A DNA stretch of 64,000 nucleotides from a virus: positions 1 through 64,000 of the IMG/VR virus record IMGVR_UViG_3300034198_006385, one strand, 5' to 3'. Below, piece after piece: positions 20,226 through 28,756 of this stretch (within the stretch, counting starts at the first letter, position 1; each line of letters starts with the position of its first letter). Position numbers and translations under genes: made by a program. The notes under the pieces were generated by a model. It made no database searches. It was not told the DNA's origin and saw nothing but the letters and a program-made list of their open reading frames with translations.

Positions 20226-21023
20226 TTAAAAATAAGATGTTGCGCCATAATTAACTGTAGATAATTTATCATTATCTCGATATAGCGGTAATATTTCTTT
20301 TAATGTTAAATATAAACCATAAACAGACGGGGTTCCTGTTCCTGCAAAAAATGTTGGATAATCAGCGGCGGTTCTATCTACCATAAAATTTTCAATAACA
20401 CATGGACCAATAGGAAATACATGATCTGGATTTCTTGGCCCAAGATAACGAAAATTTAATAATTCAGGATAACGTAAAAGTAATCCTAATAATTCCATTT
20501 CTGGATGCATTCGTAATCTAATTTCAGAAATAATTTTTTCAACAATATCAGTATCTTCTTTAGATTCTGGTGCTAATTTGAAAAATAATTCATGCCGACG
20601 TAAATGAACATTTTTTAATTTTAATACACTATATGGATTAATACCATATCCGATATATGGGCCTGCGGCATTTCCTGCTGCTGATCTCGCCCACGCAGCA
20701 TTTTGCCCCCCCAAAGAATCAATTATTTTACCCACTATTGCTGATATATTTACTGTTTCATATGCTACTGTATATGGTTCATGAATTTTAATTGGCAAGG
20801 GTAAAGTAATAGCTACTGTTGGGGTTCCACCTTTTTCTAATCCTTGTAAAGTTAAATTATTAGGAGTAGTTGTAAGAGTATCAGGATCGACAGCAATAGA
20901 ATATTTATTAAAAGTCATTAATGTTTTATGTGGAATAGAATTTATTCTATCAGAAGGAAATCTATAATCCTTTGTTATTAAATTATTTCTAGCGGCTTCT
21001 AATATAGATTGTGCAGTAGGCAT
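20226..21023 (-). CDS. Baseplate tail-tube cap protein, gp48-like
   Basis: 265 residues. The last half contains HPEMELLGLLLRYPELLNF, then GPCVIENFMVDRTAADYP and YGLYLTLKEILPLYR, the pattern of gp48/gp54 tube-cap proteins in which a bulky beta sheet binds the tube. It is the first gene of the long minus-strand tail operon. The 49-base gap to the divergent gp4 gene is very AT-rich and must hold promoters for both directions, but I see no clear sigma70 or T4 late (TATAAATA) element there. Confidence 0.75.
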   Translation of the reverse strand: MPTAQSILEAARNNLITKDYRFPSDRINSIPHKTLMTFNKYSIAVDPDTLTTTPNNLTLQGLEKGGTPTVAITLPLPIKIHEPYTVAYETVNISAIVGKIIDSLGGQNAAWARSAAGNAAGPYIGYGINPYSVLKLKNVHLRRHELFFKLAPESKEDTDIVEKIISEIRLRMHPEMELLGLLLRYPELLNFRYLGPRNPDHVFPIGPCVIENFMVDRTAADYPTFFAGTGTPSVYGLYLTLKEILPLYRDNDKLSTVNYGATSYF

Positions 21024-21072
21024 CTTATTACCTTAAATAGTTATTATTTGATTTATTTATTTAGGAACAACA

Positions 21073-21498
21073 ATGGCATATAAAGGTTTTTTTAAACCAA
21101 AGAACCCACAAAAATATAGGGGCGATGTAAACAACATAATTTATAGAAGTAGTTGGGAATTAAAATTATTGATGCGGGCGGATGCTGATAATAATATTTT
21201 ACAGTATTCATCTGAAGAATTTTTTATTCCTTATTACAATCCTCTAGATGATAAATGGCATCGGTATTTTCCTGATATGTGGATAAAAACTATTGATGGG
21301 AGAAATCTTATTTTAGAAATAAAACCATATAAACAAACAATACCTCCAAAAAAACAAACTAAAAGATATTTAATTGAAATGAAAACATATGTAATAAATA
21401 AACAAAAATGGGAGGCTGCCGAGAATTATTGTAAAAAACAAGGTTCTGGGTGGCATTTCTTAATATTAACAGAAAAAGAATTGGATATTAATTTCTAA
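21073..21498 (+). CDS. gp4: Head completion protein gp4
   Basis: 141 residues, close to T4 gp4. Diagnostic parts: GFFKPKNPQKYRG at the N-terminus, YRSSWELKLLMRAD, the SSEEFFIPYYNPLDDKWHRY segment and PDMWIKT followed by LILEIKPYKQT. These form a TnsA/PD-(D/E)xK-like nuclease fold (E of SSWE, D of FPD, E-x-K of LEIK). gp4 joins filled heads before tail attachment and trims DNA ends in T4. It is the first gene of a short plus-strand group and overlaps the next start by one base. Confidence 0.92.
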   Translation: MAYKGFFKPKNPQKYRGDVNNIIYRSSWELKLLMRADADNNILQYSSEEFFIPYYNPLDDKWHRYFPDMWIKTIDGRNLILEIKPYKQTIPPKKQTKRYLIEMKTYVINKQKWEAAENYCKKQGSGWHFLILTEKELDINF

Positions 21499-22100
21499 TG
21501 CCATTTAATATAGAACAATTTATAAGCAATATTGATAATGTTAAAGGATTAGCGCCAGCATCAAAATTTGATGTTCAAATTACTATACCTAATAATACAA
21601 AATTAAATGAATTAGCAAGCAAAAGAGAAATTTCATTTCTTGCATTTTCTGCTGATATCCCAGGAATAAATTTAACTCCTGATTATGTATTTTTAAATGG
21701 TTATGGTAGAGTAAATGAAGTTCCCGTAAGACCAAATTTGTCAGAATGTGATATTGGTTTTTATATAGACGAATCTAATGTGACATATGAATTATTTTAT
21801 ACTTGGATTAATAATGTAGTAAATATGGATGGAAATAATTATAAATCATCTCCTAATAATTCTCGGGATGCATATTATGATGAAGTATTTTATGCAAAAG
21901 AATATTATTCTACAATAAATTTATCATATTTGGGAAATAAAAATAAATTATTTACTATCCAATTATTAGATGCCTTTCCAATTCAATTATCAGGATTAGG
22001 ATTAGATTGGAATACTACTGACACTATTGCTACTGGAGAAGTAAAAATAGCATATAGAGCAATGAAAGTAACCTTTGAACAAACTAGGCAAACTCAATGA
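21498..22100 (+). CDS. Tail tube-fold protein (gp19/gp54 family)
   Basis: 200 residues. The early segment FLAFSADIPGINL, the central IGFYIDESNVTYELFYTWIN and the C-terminal IQLLDAFPIQLSGLGLDWN followed by VKIAYRAMKVTFE are typical of the tube fold shared by T4 gp19 and gp54. Its genes on either side are gp4 and the tail chaperone-like gene. Whether it is the main tube protein or the baseplate tube initiator gp54 cannot be decided from the window, because the expected sheath/tube pair gp18-gp19 is not here. Confidence 0.75.
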   Translation: MPFNIEQFISNIDNVKGLAPASKFDVQITIPNNTKLNELASKREISFLAFSADIPGINLTPDYVFLNGYGRVNEVPVRPNLSECDIGFYIDESNVTYELFYTWINNVVNMDGNNYKSSPNNSRDAYYDEVFYAKEYYSTINLSYLGNKNKLFTIQLLDAFPIQLSGLGLDWNTTDTIATGEVKIAYRAMKVTFEQTRQTQ

Positions 22101-22798
22101 AAATAGAAATACAATATCCTATTTTAAATATTACATTACCTATAACAAAAAAAGATCTTGTTCTTAGAGTAATGAGAATAAAAGAAGAAAAAATATTATT
22201 AACCGCACAATCAAGTAAAAATCAAGCGGAATTATTACATGCAATGATGGTATGTCTTACTAATTGTTTAGTAGAACCTTCAGATTTAAAATTAGATAAT
22301 ATTCCTTTTTTTGATTTACAATATATGTTTCTACAGCTTAGATCGGCATCTGTAAATAAAATATCAAAATTATTAATTCAAGATGAATATAACAAAATTA
22401 AAAAACATGAAGTTGTAATAGATATTACAAATGTTAATTTTGAATTTAAATCAGAAACAACAAAAATAATGTTTACAGAAACAAGTGGTATAGAAATGAT
22501 ATACCCAACATTTTCTATTGTTAAAAAATTATTAAACTATACCAATCCAACAGAAAAAACATTAGAATTTTTAAAGTTATGTATTAAAAACATATTTACT
22601 GATACAAATGTATATAATACTTCATCAATGAGCGCAAATGATATATCAGAATATATTGAATCATTACCCGCTAGTTATTTTATTAAATTAAAAGAATATG
22701 TAGATAATTTACCAAAAATTACTTATAATATAGAATATATTAATACAAAGGGAGAACACAAAAATATTGTGTTAGATGACCTCGAAAATTTTACCTAG
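22097..22798 (+). CDS. gp26-type baseplate hub/tail assembly protein (0-frame product)
   Basis: A 233-residue protein beginning 4 bases inside the preceding gene (ATGA). LDNIPFFDLQYMFLQLRSASVNK at 75-97 is the strongest family signature and fits the T4_baseplate group (gp26). Position between a tube-fold protein and a tape-measure-position protein is the classical place of tail assembly chaperones. Its final codons contain the heptamer A AAT TTT, after which a -1 shift would bypass the TAG stop and join the next small frame. Helical and acidic, it fits a chaperone role. The enzyme-free function is inferred. Confidence 0.78.
   Translation: MKIEIQYPILNITLPITKKDLVLRVMRIKEEKILLTAQSSKNQAELLHAMMVCLTNCLVEPSDLKLDNIPFFDLQYMFLQLRSASVNKISKLLIQDEYNKIKKHEVVIDITNVNFEFKSETTKIMFTETSGIEMIYPTFSIVKKLLNYTNPTEKTLEFLKLCIKNIFTDTNVYNTSSMSANDISEYIESLPASYFIKLKEYVDNLPKITYNIEYINTKGEHKNIVLDDLENFT
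22786..22792 (+). promoter_or_regulatory. Putative -1 ribosomal frameshift slippery site (A AAT TTT)
   Basis: The heptamer AAATTTT has the X XXY YYZ form with codons AAT TTT in the 0 frame, two codons before the TAG stop at 22796-22798. In the -1 frame the sequence is open from 22780 through the stop at 22971. A shift here yields the 233-residue protein without its last residue, extended by about 60 residues (beginning Y-L-V-M). The layout matches the lambda gpG/gpGT tail chaperone pattern. I cannot see a clear downstream pseudoknot. Confidence 0.55.
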
Positions 22799-22800
22799 TG

Positions 22801-22971
22801 ATGTTGGCCCATAATGATATGGTAAATTTTTATCATAATATTTTCAATATGGTTCAACATCATGGATATAGAATAGAAGAAGTAGAAAATATGGTAATTT
22901 ATGAATTAGATATCTATAATACCTTACTAATACAATATATAAAAGATAAAGAATTAGCGGAACAAAGTTAA
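22801..22971 (+). CDS. Small -1 frame ORF, likely C-terminal extension of the gp26-type protein
   Basis: 56 residues if started at the ATG 2 bases after the upstream stop. The sequence (MLAHNDMVNFYHNIFNMVQ then GYRIEEVENMVIYELDIYN) is helical with aromatic residues, as in the T domain of GT-type tail chaperones. There is no convincing ribosome-binding site of its own, and the frame is -1 relative to the upstream gene and open back across the slippery heptamer. I therefore consider it mainly the tail of a frameshift fusion, with independent translation possible by coupling. Confidence 0.6.
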   Translation: MLAHNDMVNFYHNIFNMVQHHGYRIEEVENMVIYELDIYNTLLIQYIKDKELAEQS

Positions 22972-22976
22972 TAAAA

Positions 22977-24344
22977 ATGGTAGATGAAAATTCTAGAATA
23001 AATGAATTAAATAACTCAGTTAATAAAACTATTAATATATCAAAAATAGATAGTGTTATTGATTCAGAATTAACCAACAAAATTAATAATAATACTAAAG
23101 GTTTTATTGGTAATGTAAATAAAGAACTTGATATAAATTCCAGTATTAAACCAGTATCAAATATTGAACCATCAATTGATACCAAAATTATATCACCAGA
23201 AATTAAAAAACAAAAAGTAGCATCTTTTTTAAAAAATAAATTACCAGAAAAATTAAAAAGTATAGCTGGTAAATCTTTACCCGGCATTGGTGCTGTAGCT
23301 TCTGCTTATGGCGTTATTGATAAAATCAATGAAGGTGATATTCCAGGGGCAATTACACAAACAGCCGCAGGTATAAGTTCATTTATTCCCGGTAAAGGAA
23401 CGGTAGCATCTTATACATTACAGGGGGTATCTCTTGCCCGAGATTTTTATAAAGAAATATTCGATGAATATCCAGGCGAAGATAAAAATTTTGAAAAACA
23501 TGCAAAAATTATTGATGATACTATGAGAGAATATGGTTTACCCGAAGCTATTATTTCAACTATATCAAATGGAATTTCATATGCAAAAAGTGGTGAAACT
23601 TTTATAAATGATGCTTTTAGATCAAAAGAAAATTATACTCCAGAGGCATCAAAACAAACTATAGTAAATAATACTACAGAAAATAAACCAATGAGAGGAA
23701 AAACAAATAAAGGGGTTTCCCTCATAGAAGATTTTAAAGATACACAAAATAATAGTAATAATGAATTAAATAATTTATTAGAAATGAATAGAAATAAATT
23801 TGAACAAAATTCAAATTTAGACATTAATACTAATATATCTAATCAATTACAAGAAAATCCAAATATTACACCATCTATAATTAATGAATCACAAGTTCAA
23901 CCAAATATTAATACATCTGTAAATAATATGACACAGGTTAATTCAAATATTAATAAACAATTACAATCTGAATTAAATATAGATAGCACATTAAATAATA
24001 AAAACCAAATAATTAATACTGAGTTAACACCAGATACACCATCAAATTTTTATTTAAAACTTGAAACACCATATATTAATAAATCATCCCCATCAACTAT
24101 AATATATCCGTATAACAATCAAACTAAATCTACTCAAATTAATAAAACAATTAAAAGAAATCAAAATGATGTCAAAAATATACAGACTAATAATTATAAC
24201 GAGCAACAAACTGCAAAAAATTTAAATAATGTATTTGTTTCAGAAAATTCTGTACCTATAACTCCAGAAAATCAACAATATCAATTTAATATGCCTGAAC
24301 CAAAAAATGTTCCAAATTCACCGGCTATTGGACCAATTAGATAA
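22977..24344 (+). CDS. Tape-measure-position protein with Asn-rich disordered half
   Basis: 455 residues. Residues 75-215 form a helical, Gly/Ala-containing core (LPGIGAVASAYGVIDKI, GAITQTAAGISSF) that could associate with membrane or pack in the tube lumen. Residues 220-455 are extremely rich in N, Q, S, T and P and look unstructured. It follows the chaperone-like genes, the canonical place of a tape measure or gp29-like hub protein, but at 455 residues with low heptad regularity it is not a textbook example. Its stop overlaps the convergent epimerase gene by 8 bases. Confidence 0.5.
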   Translation: MVDENSRINELNNSVNKTINISKIDSVIDSELTNKINNNTKGFIGNVNKELDINSSIKPVSNIEPSIDTKIISPEIKKQKVASFLKNKLPEKLKSIAGKSLPGIGAVASAYGVIDKINEGDIPGAITQTAAGISSFIPGKGTVASYTLQGVSLARDFYKEIFDEYPGEDKNFEKHAKIIDDTMREYGLPEAIISTISNGISYAKSGETFINDAFRSKENYTPEASKQTIVNNTTENKPMRGKTNKGVSLIEDFKDTQNNSNNELNNLLEMNRNKFEQNSNLDINTNISNQLQENPNITPSIINESQVQPNINTSVNNMTQVNSNINKQLQSELNIDSTLNNKNQIINTELTPDTPSNFYLKLETPYINKSSPSTIIYPYNNQTKSTQINKTIKRNQNDVKNIQTNNYNEQQTAKNLNNVFVSENSVPITPENQQYQFNMPEPKNVPNSPAIGPIR

Positions 24345-25176
24345 TATATTTTTGCATACTTTTTTCTATACCATAAAGATTAATATTTTTTAATGAATTA
24401 TCCATTAAAAATGTATTACATGTATAATTTTTATTAGGCGTTGATAATAATATTTCAAAATTTTCCGGTAAATTATGAATATAACAAAAATATTTAATAA
24501 ATTCACTAATTGTAAATGATTGAGAATATGCACAATTGATATCTGACGGATAATCAATCCAATTTTCTATAACATTTGAAATAATTTTACTTAAATCAAT
24601 TGCTGATATCCATGAAAATTCTCTATTATGAGAAATAATAAATTTTTTATTTTCTTTAATATAATTGCAATATTTTTTTAATAAACGAAAATCTGGTTCA
24701 TTTGAATCAAAACAACCAAATATTCTTAATGTTATTGCGTTTGGAATAAGGCGACAATAACGACTAATTATATTTTTTGCTAATCCATAACTTTCAGTTG
24801 GTAATCTTCTATCAATTTCATCTTCTTTCACATAATCAATATTAGTAGTAATATCCATTTCTGCACCACTACCAATATTTATTAATAGACCATAATGATT
24901 ATTCAAATTTGAAATATTTTGAAATATTTTTAGATTATTATGAAATTCATCTTTATTAAATTCACCAAGATTCTGTTTACCACCGGCAGTGGCACAAAGA
25001 ATAACAACATCAGGATTAATATTTTTAATTGTATGATAAACATTATCAAAATTAGTTAAATCACAAATATCTCTATGAATACCAAATTTATAACAATATG
25101 GTAATTGGTCCATCAATACTGAACCAAGAAATCCTTTTGATCCTAAAATAACAATTCTTTTATTTTTATAACTCAT
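24337..25176 (-). CDS. NAD(P)-dependent sugar epimerase/ketoreductase (extended SDR)
   Basis: 279 residues. The Rossmann motif GSKGFLGS is at 12-19, a catalytic Ser lies in INIGSGAE and the YxxxK pair is in ESYGLAK near 129-134. These are hallmarks of extended short-chain dehydrogenases acting on nucleotide sugars, such as GDP-fucose synthase or RmlD. It is the last gene of a cassette with an RfbH-like dehydrase and a split ThDP enzyme. In the yersiniose pathway an SDR (YerF) performs the final ketoreduction, which is the role I infer. It starts 6 bases after the ThDP beta gene. Confidence 0.8.
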   Translation of the reverse strand: MSYKNKRIVILGSKGFLGSVLMDQLPYCYKFGIHRDICDLTNFDNVYHTIKNINPDVVILCATAGGKQNLGEFNKDEFHNNLKIFQNISNLNNHYGLLINIGSGAEMDITTNIDYVKEDEIDRRLPTESYGLAKNIISRYCRLIPNAITLRIFGCFDSNEPDFRLLKKYCNYIKENKKFIISHNREFSWISAIDLSKIISNVIENWIDYPSDINCAYSQSFTISEFIKYFCYIHNLPENFEILLSTPNKNYTCNTFLMDNSLKNINLYGIEKSMQKYII

Positions 25177-25182
25177 ATAGTA

Positions 25183-25938
25183 TTACTCTAATTCTTCTGA
25201 CGGTAAAAATGGATACATATCATCCAATCCCGCCTGTATTTTCTTACCATCCACTATTTTAAAAGATTGCATAGGTATAATTTCTTCATCTGGTTCACAA
25301 AATGCTTCAATAATCATACATTGTTTATTTTTTAATACATTACTAAAACATAAACTTTTTTCATTATATGTATTCGAATAGTAATCCCATAAATCAATAT
25401 ATGGAATGTCAAATCCATCAGCAATTTTACTCATATTAGGAATATGTACACCTGTATTTTTATCAACCCCATATATTCTATTATTATAAAAATTCTTTTG
25501 AGTATTTTTGATTGACATGTATCCATTATTATTTAATACTATAATTTTTATTGGTAAATTCATTCCTTTAATTGTAGATAATTCTTGAAGATTTGACATG
25601 AAAGACCCATCACCAACAATTACAATTACATCTTTGTTACTTTCAATTGCAACCCCAATTGATGCAGGAATTGCAAATCCCATATCTGCTTGCGATTGAC
25701 TAAAAATAAAACGTCTATCCATACTGGCATGAAGATTTACTGGACAAACATATGATGGAGACCCCGCATCTGTAACAACAATACTATCAGCCCACATAGT
25801 ATTGTTAATAAAATTAATTACATGGTAAATAGAAAAAACACCATTTTTTGGTTGACCCTTAGGTAGTCCAGTTACCCATTTATTTTTCCATGATAAACAT
25901 TTTAAAGCCCAATGACTATAAGGATCATCCCAACTCAT
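25183..25938 (-). CDS. ThDP-dependent enzyme, C-terminal (PP) subunit
   Basis: 251 residues representing only the pyrophosphate-binding domain of acetolactate synthase-type enzymes. GDGSFMSNLQEL at 109-120 and LNNNGY at 135-140 form the GDG-x(n)-NN thiamine diphosphate/Mg2+ motif. The segment QSQADMGFAIPASIG at 81-95 is the preceding conserved block. It has no PYR domain; that is in the adjacent upstream gene, whose stop overlaps this start (TAATG). The two would need to assemble to place Glu48 of the partner near the cofactor. Confidence 0.85.
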   Translation of the reverse strand: MSWDDPYSHWALKCLSWKNKWVTGLPKGQPKNGVFSIYHVINFINNTMWADSIVVTDAGSPSYVCPVNLHASMDRRFIFSQSQADMGFAIPASIGVAIESNKDVIVIVGDGSFMSNLQELSTIKGMNLPIKIIVLNNNGYMSIKNTQKNFYNNRIYGVDKNTGVHIPNMSKIADGFDIPYIDLWDYYSNTYNEKSLCFSNVLKNKQCMIIEAFCEPDEEIIPMQSFKIVDGKKIQAGLDDMYPFLPSEELE

Positions 25939-27023
25939 TATAATTTTCCTAATTTATATTGTGAAATTGCGTGAGTAAAAAATTCTCTCAAATCCATACG
26001 CAATCCTTTATTAAAAGAAACAATATTAGAATTTATATCTTGATTGCATGTTTTTAACAATTCGCTTTGTGAAATATCTACAATCATTTTATATGCATTT
26101 GGTGCAAAATTATTTTTATCATATCCAATATGACAAACTGTTAATGAACTACCAAGAACTAATAATGTATCAGATTTCATTAAGGCCATATTTCCTGCAC
26201 GAGAACCTTTAACTCCAATACACCCAATATTTAATGGATTTGCGTGATCTGTATAATCTCTAGCACCATAAGTTGATACAAAAGGAATTTTTGTCATTTC
26301 AATAAAACGAATAAATTGTTGAATTGTGTTAGATTGTGCAATACCATTACCAGCCAAAATCAATGGTTTATCTGCCTGAAATAGTTTATCAACCATAAAA
26401 TTTAAAGTAGTGAATCTAGTTAAATTATTTTCTTCATAATTAAATTTTAGTAATTTAAGAATAATTGGTTGTGTATATTGTTCATTTAATTCTGCAATTT
26501 GTACATCGGCAGGAATATCAATCCATGCTGGTCCCGGTCTACCATTTGTCATGGCATTAATTGCTGACATAAGAACAGAACGAATATTATTAGGATTATT
26601 TAGAAAATGTGTATATGTTGTATAATTTTTTACCATCGGAATTATATCATTTTCTTGAATGCCATATTTGCGTAATGCCCATTGGTTTTCGTTATTCATT
26701 TTATATGTTGTTTGATCGGAACGAACATTACCAGAAATAAATAATACAGGAACACCATCTTGCCATGCATCTAACAGAGGTGTCATGCAATTAGTTCCAC
26801 CGCAGCCAGTTGTTGGATTGACAATACTAAAGTTTCGACTATATTTTGCAGCACCAATGGCAGCATATCCAGCCGCTTGTTCATGATGAAAACATATGTA
26901 ATTGATATCTGGATTTCTGATAAAACCATCATTTAACCCTGATGCGCCACCACCAGTTAATCCATAAACATTTTTAATTCCTAGATTAACTAATTCCCGC
27001 GCAATATAATCGCAAACTCTCAT
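25938..27023 (-). CDS. ThDP-dependent enzyme, N-terminal (PYR + central domain) subunit
   Basis: 361 residues. The PYR domain spans 1-170 with the catalytic Glu in CFHHEQAAGYAA (Glu48), followed by NPTTGCGGTN and GRPGPAWIDIPADVQ. Residues 210-350 are the central domain (KPLILAGNGIA, GCIGVKGSRAGNMA) that binds FAD or ADP in related enzymes. This equals the first two domains of acetolactate synthase; the third is on the next gene. Next to RfbH, the best-known homologue is YerE, which adds an acetyl unit from pyruvate to a 4-keto-3,6-dideoxysugar. Its start overlaps the RfbH stop by 4 bases. Confidence 0.85.
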   Translation of the reverse strand: MRVCDYIARELVNLGIKNVYGLTGGGASGLNDGFIRNPDINYICFHHEQAAGYAAIGAAKYSRNFSIVNPTTGCGGTNCMTPLLDAWQDGVPVLFISGNVRSDQTTYKMNNENQWALRKYGIQENDIIPMVKNYTTYTHFLNNPNNIRSVLMSAINAMTNGRPGPAWIDIPADVQIAELNEQYTQPIILKLLKFNYEENNLTRFTTLNFMVDKLFQADKPLILAGNGIAQSNTIQQFIRFIEMTKIPFVSTYGARDYTDHANPLNIGCIGVKGSRAGNMALMKSDTLLVLGSSLTVCHIGYDKNNFAPNAYKMIVDISQSELLKTCNQDINSNIVSFNKGLRMDLREFFTHAISQYKLGKL

Positions 27024-28354
27024 TCATATTTCCTCATAAATTTCTTGACCATATCATGAATATAAAATAATTGGTCAACTGTAATAGTTGGACTTGTGCC
27101 ATGAAAAAATGTTGACGTTGTTGTATATGTTGCATTTGGAAAATCTTTTTTTACATCATATGAGTGTTCAGATGCTAAATGAGAATATCCCGGTTGTAAT
27201 AAAATATTACCCGCAAAATATGGACGAGTTTGAATTTTACATTCCTCTAAAAAAGCAACAAATTCCTTACGAGTAAAAGGAGCATCCGGTTTAACTGTTA
27301 GAGGAAAAGCAAACCATGATGGATCAGATTTTGGTGTTGCTTTTGGAATTATGAAATATTTTTCATATGGGTCATATGTGACGCGAAGCATTTCATAATT
27401 ATGTTTGCGACGTTCAATGATATTTGGAATTTTTTTAATTTGTTGTAGACCAATAGATGCTTGTAATTCTATTGGTTTTAGATTGTAACCAATTTCACTA
27501 TACACATATTTGTGATCAAAAATTTCATTTGGTAATTCAGGAAGCCATGAACTAAATCGTTTACCACATGTGCCGCATGGAAGTTTATTAGCTTTCTCGC
27601 CTTGGCAATAACAAGCGCGGCCCCAATCCCGCAGAGAATGAATTACATCATTTAGGCCAATATCGTTAGTGGCAACAAAACCACCTTCACCTAACGAAAT
27701 GTGATGGGCTGGATAAAAACTGCAAGACGCCATTTTACCAAATGATCCTAATGGGTTTCCATCATATAAAGAACCAAGAGCATCACAACAATCCTCTAAA
27801 AGAATAAGATCATATTTCTCGCACAATTTCATCACTTTATCCATATTAGGTGGATTTCCTAATACGTGTGCGAAAGAGATTGCTTTAATATTACTCTTAG
27901 AACCATAACGCTGTAGAATATGTTCTACCTGTTTAAGATCAATATTGAGAGTATCTAATTCAATGTCAACAAATACTGGCTCAAATCCTAATTGAATAAT
28001 CGGATTGATAGTAGTTGGAAAACCAGCAACAGGTGTCAAAATTTTTGAACCCGGTGGTAGATCAAATGCGTTTTTACTGCGTAAAGCGGAATACATTAAT
28101 AGATTAGCGGAACTTCCACTATTAACTAAAGCACCAAATTTTTTACCAAGAAATTTACTAAATTGAGATTCGAAATGAATTGCATCTTTACCTAATCCCA
28201 TCCACCCATTTAGAAGTGTTTGGACGGCGGCAACAATTTCTTTTTCGTTATAATAGGTGCCAGCGTAATTTACTTGATCTACGCCAGCTATCCATTTCTT
28301 GGCTTTGTTTTTTTCAATAAGATATTTTTCAATTTCAGATAAAATATGTTCCAT
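27020..28354 (-). CDS. rfbH: RfbH-like CDP-4-keto-6-deoxyglucose 3-dehydrase (E1)
   Basis: 444 residues of the DegT/AHBA aminotransferase fold. Instead of a PLP-binding lysine the active site reads CSFYPAHHISLGEGG with His217/His218, as in RfbH/AscC (E1), which uses PMP for C3 deoxygenation. Four cysteines at about 248, 250, 260 and 263 before GKRFSSW correspond to the [2Fe-2S] site of E1. It would convert CDP-4-keto-6-deoxyglucose to a 3,6-dideoxy intermediate. Neither the CDP-glucose-forming enzymes nor an E3 reductase is present here, so the host or genes elsewhere must supply them. Overlaps: one base with the upstream gene, 4 bases with the ThDP gene. Confidence 0.85.
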   Translation of the reverse strand: MEHILSEIEKYLIEKNKAKKWIAGVDQVNYAGTYYNEKEIVAAVQTLLNGWMGLGKDAIHFESQFSKFLGKKFGALVNSGSSANLLMYSALRSKNAFDLPPGSKILTPVAGFPTTINPIIQLGFEPVFVDIELDTLNIDLKQVEHILQRYGSKSNIKAISFAHVLGNPPNMDKVMKLCEKYDLILLEDCCDALGSLYDGNPLGSFGKMASCSFYPAHHISLGEGGFVATNDIGLNDVIHSLRDWGRACYCQGEKANKLPCGTCGKRFSSWLPELPNEIFDHKYVYSEIGYNLKPIELQASIGLQQIKKIPNIIERRKHNYEMLRVTYDPYEKYFIIPKATPKSDPSWFAFPLTVKPDAPFTRKEFVAFLEECKIQTRPYFAGNILLQPGYSHLASEHSYDVKKDFPNATYTTTSTFFHGTSPTITVDQLFYIHDMVKKFMRKYE

Positions 28355-28692
28355 TACATTTCCTCATTAGAATCACCATTATAGTGATTAAATACATATT
28401 GCAATTCTTCATCCGAAATAACGGTAAGAATCCTAGAAACAATTTCGGATGCTTTCTTATGTCGATCTAATGTTTTTTGATATTTTTCAATGTCATCACA
28501 CATATATGAAATATAACTATCAACATCTTGTTCCAAAATAGTGGTATTTGGCAATTCTTTAAAAAAGAATCCATATTTACCGCTTTTCATAATACGAACG
28601 GTCAATTCATTATTTTTATTCAACTCCGACCGCTGACCAAGAGAAACTAATTCATTATAAAGTGTATTAAACACAGAAGCCTTTTCATTCAT
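28354..28692 (-). CDS. Unknown small protein, possible upstream AUA start
   Basis: 113 residues from the ATG. No family recognised; the sequence is mixed helical (SVFNTLYNELVSLGQRSEL) with a VRIMKSGKYGFFFKEL strand. Coding-like sequence continues upstream in frame: an ATA at 28749-28747 lies 6 bases after the strong ribosome-binding sequence AAGGTGAT and would give MSKLVIDSRKAIRKKHIDL before the annotated start. No ATG or GTG is available in that part, only a TTG directly before the ATG. Its stop overlaps the RfbH start (TAATG), so the two are coupled. Confidence 0.6.
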   Translation of the reverse strand: MNEKASVFNTLYNELVSLGQRSELNKNNELTVRIMKSGKYGFFFKELPNTTILEQDVDSYISYMCDDIEKYQKTLDRHKKASEIVSRILTVISDEELQYVFNHYNGDSNEEM

Positions 28693-28756
28693 CAAATCAA
28701 TGTGCTTCTTACGAATTGCTTTACGGGAATCAATTACAAGTTTACTTATGATATAA

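Noticed and set aside
21024-21072. T4 late promoter (TATAAATA) between divergent gp48 and gp4
   Set aside because: Only TAAATAAATA-like A/T runs are present, not convincing in DNA this AT-rich.
22844-23287. Hydrophobic minus-strand frame of 147 codons
   Set aside because: Lies opposite two plus-strand genes with good context; composition is the usual reverse image of an AT-rich gene.
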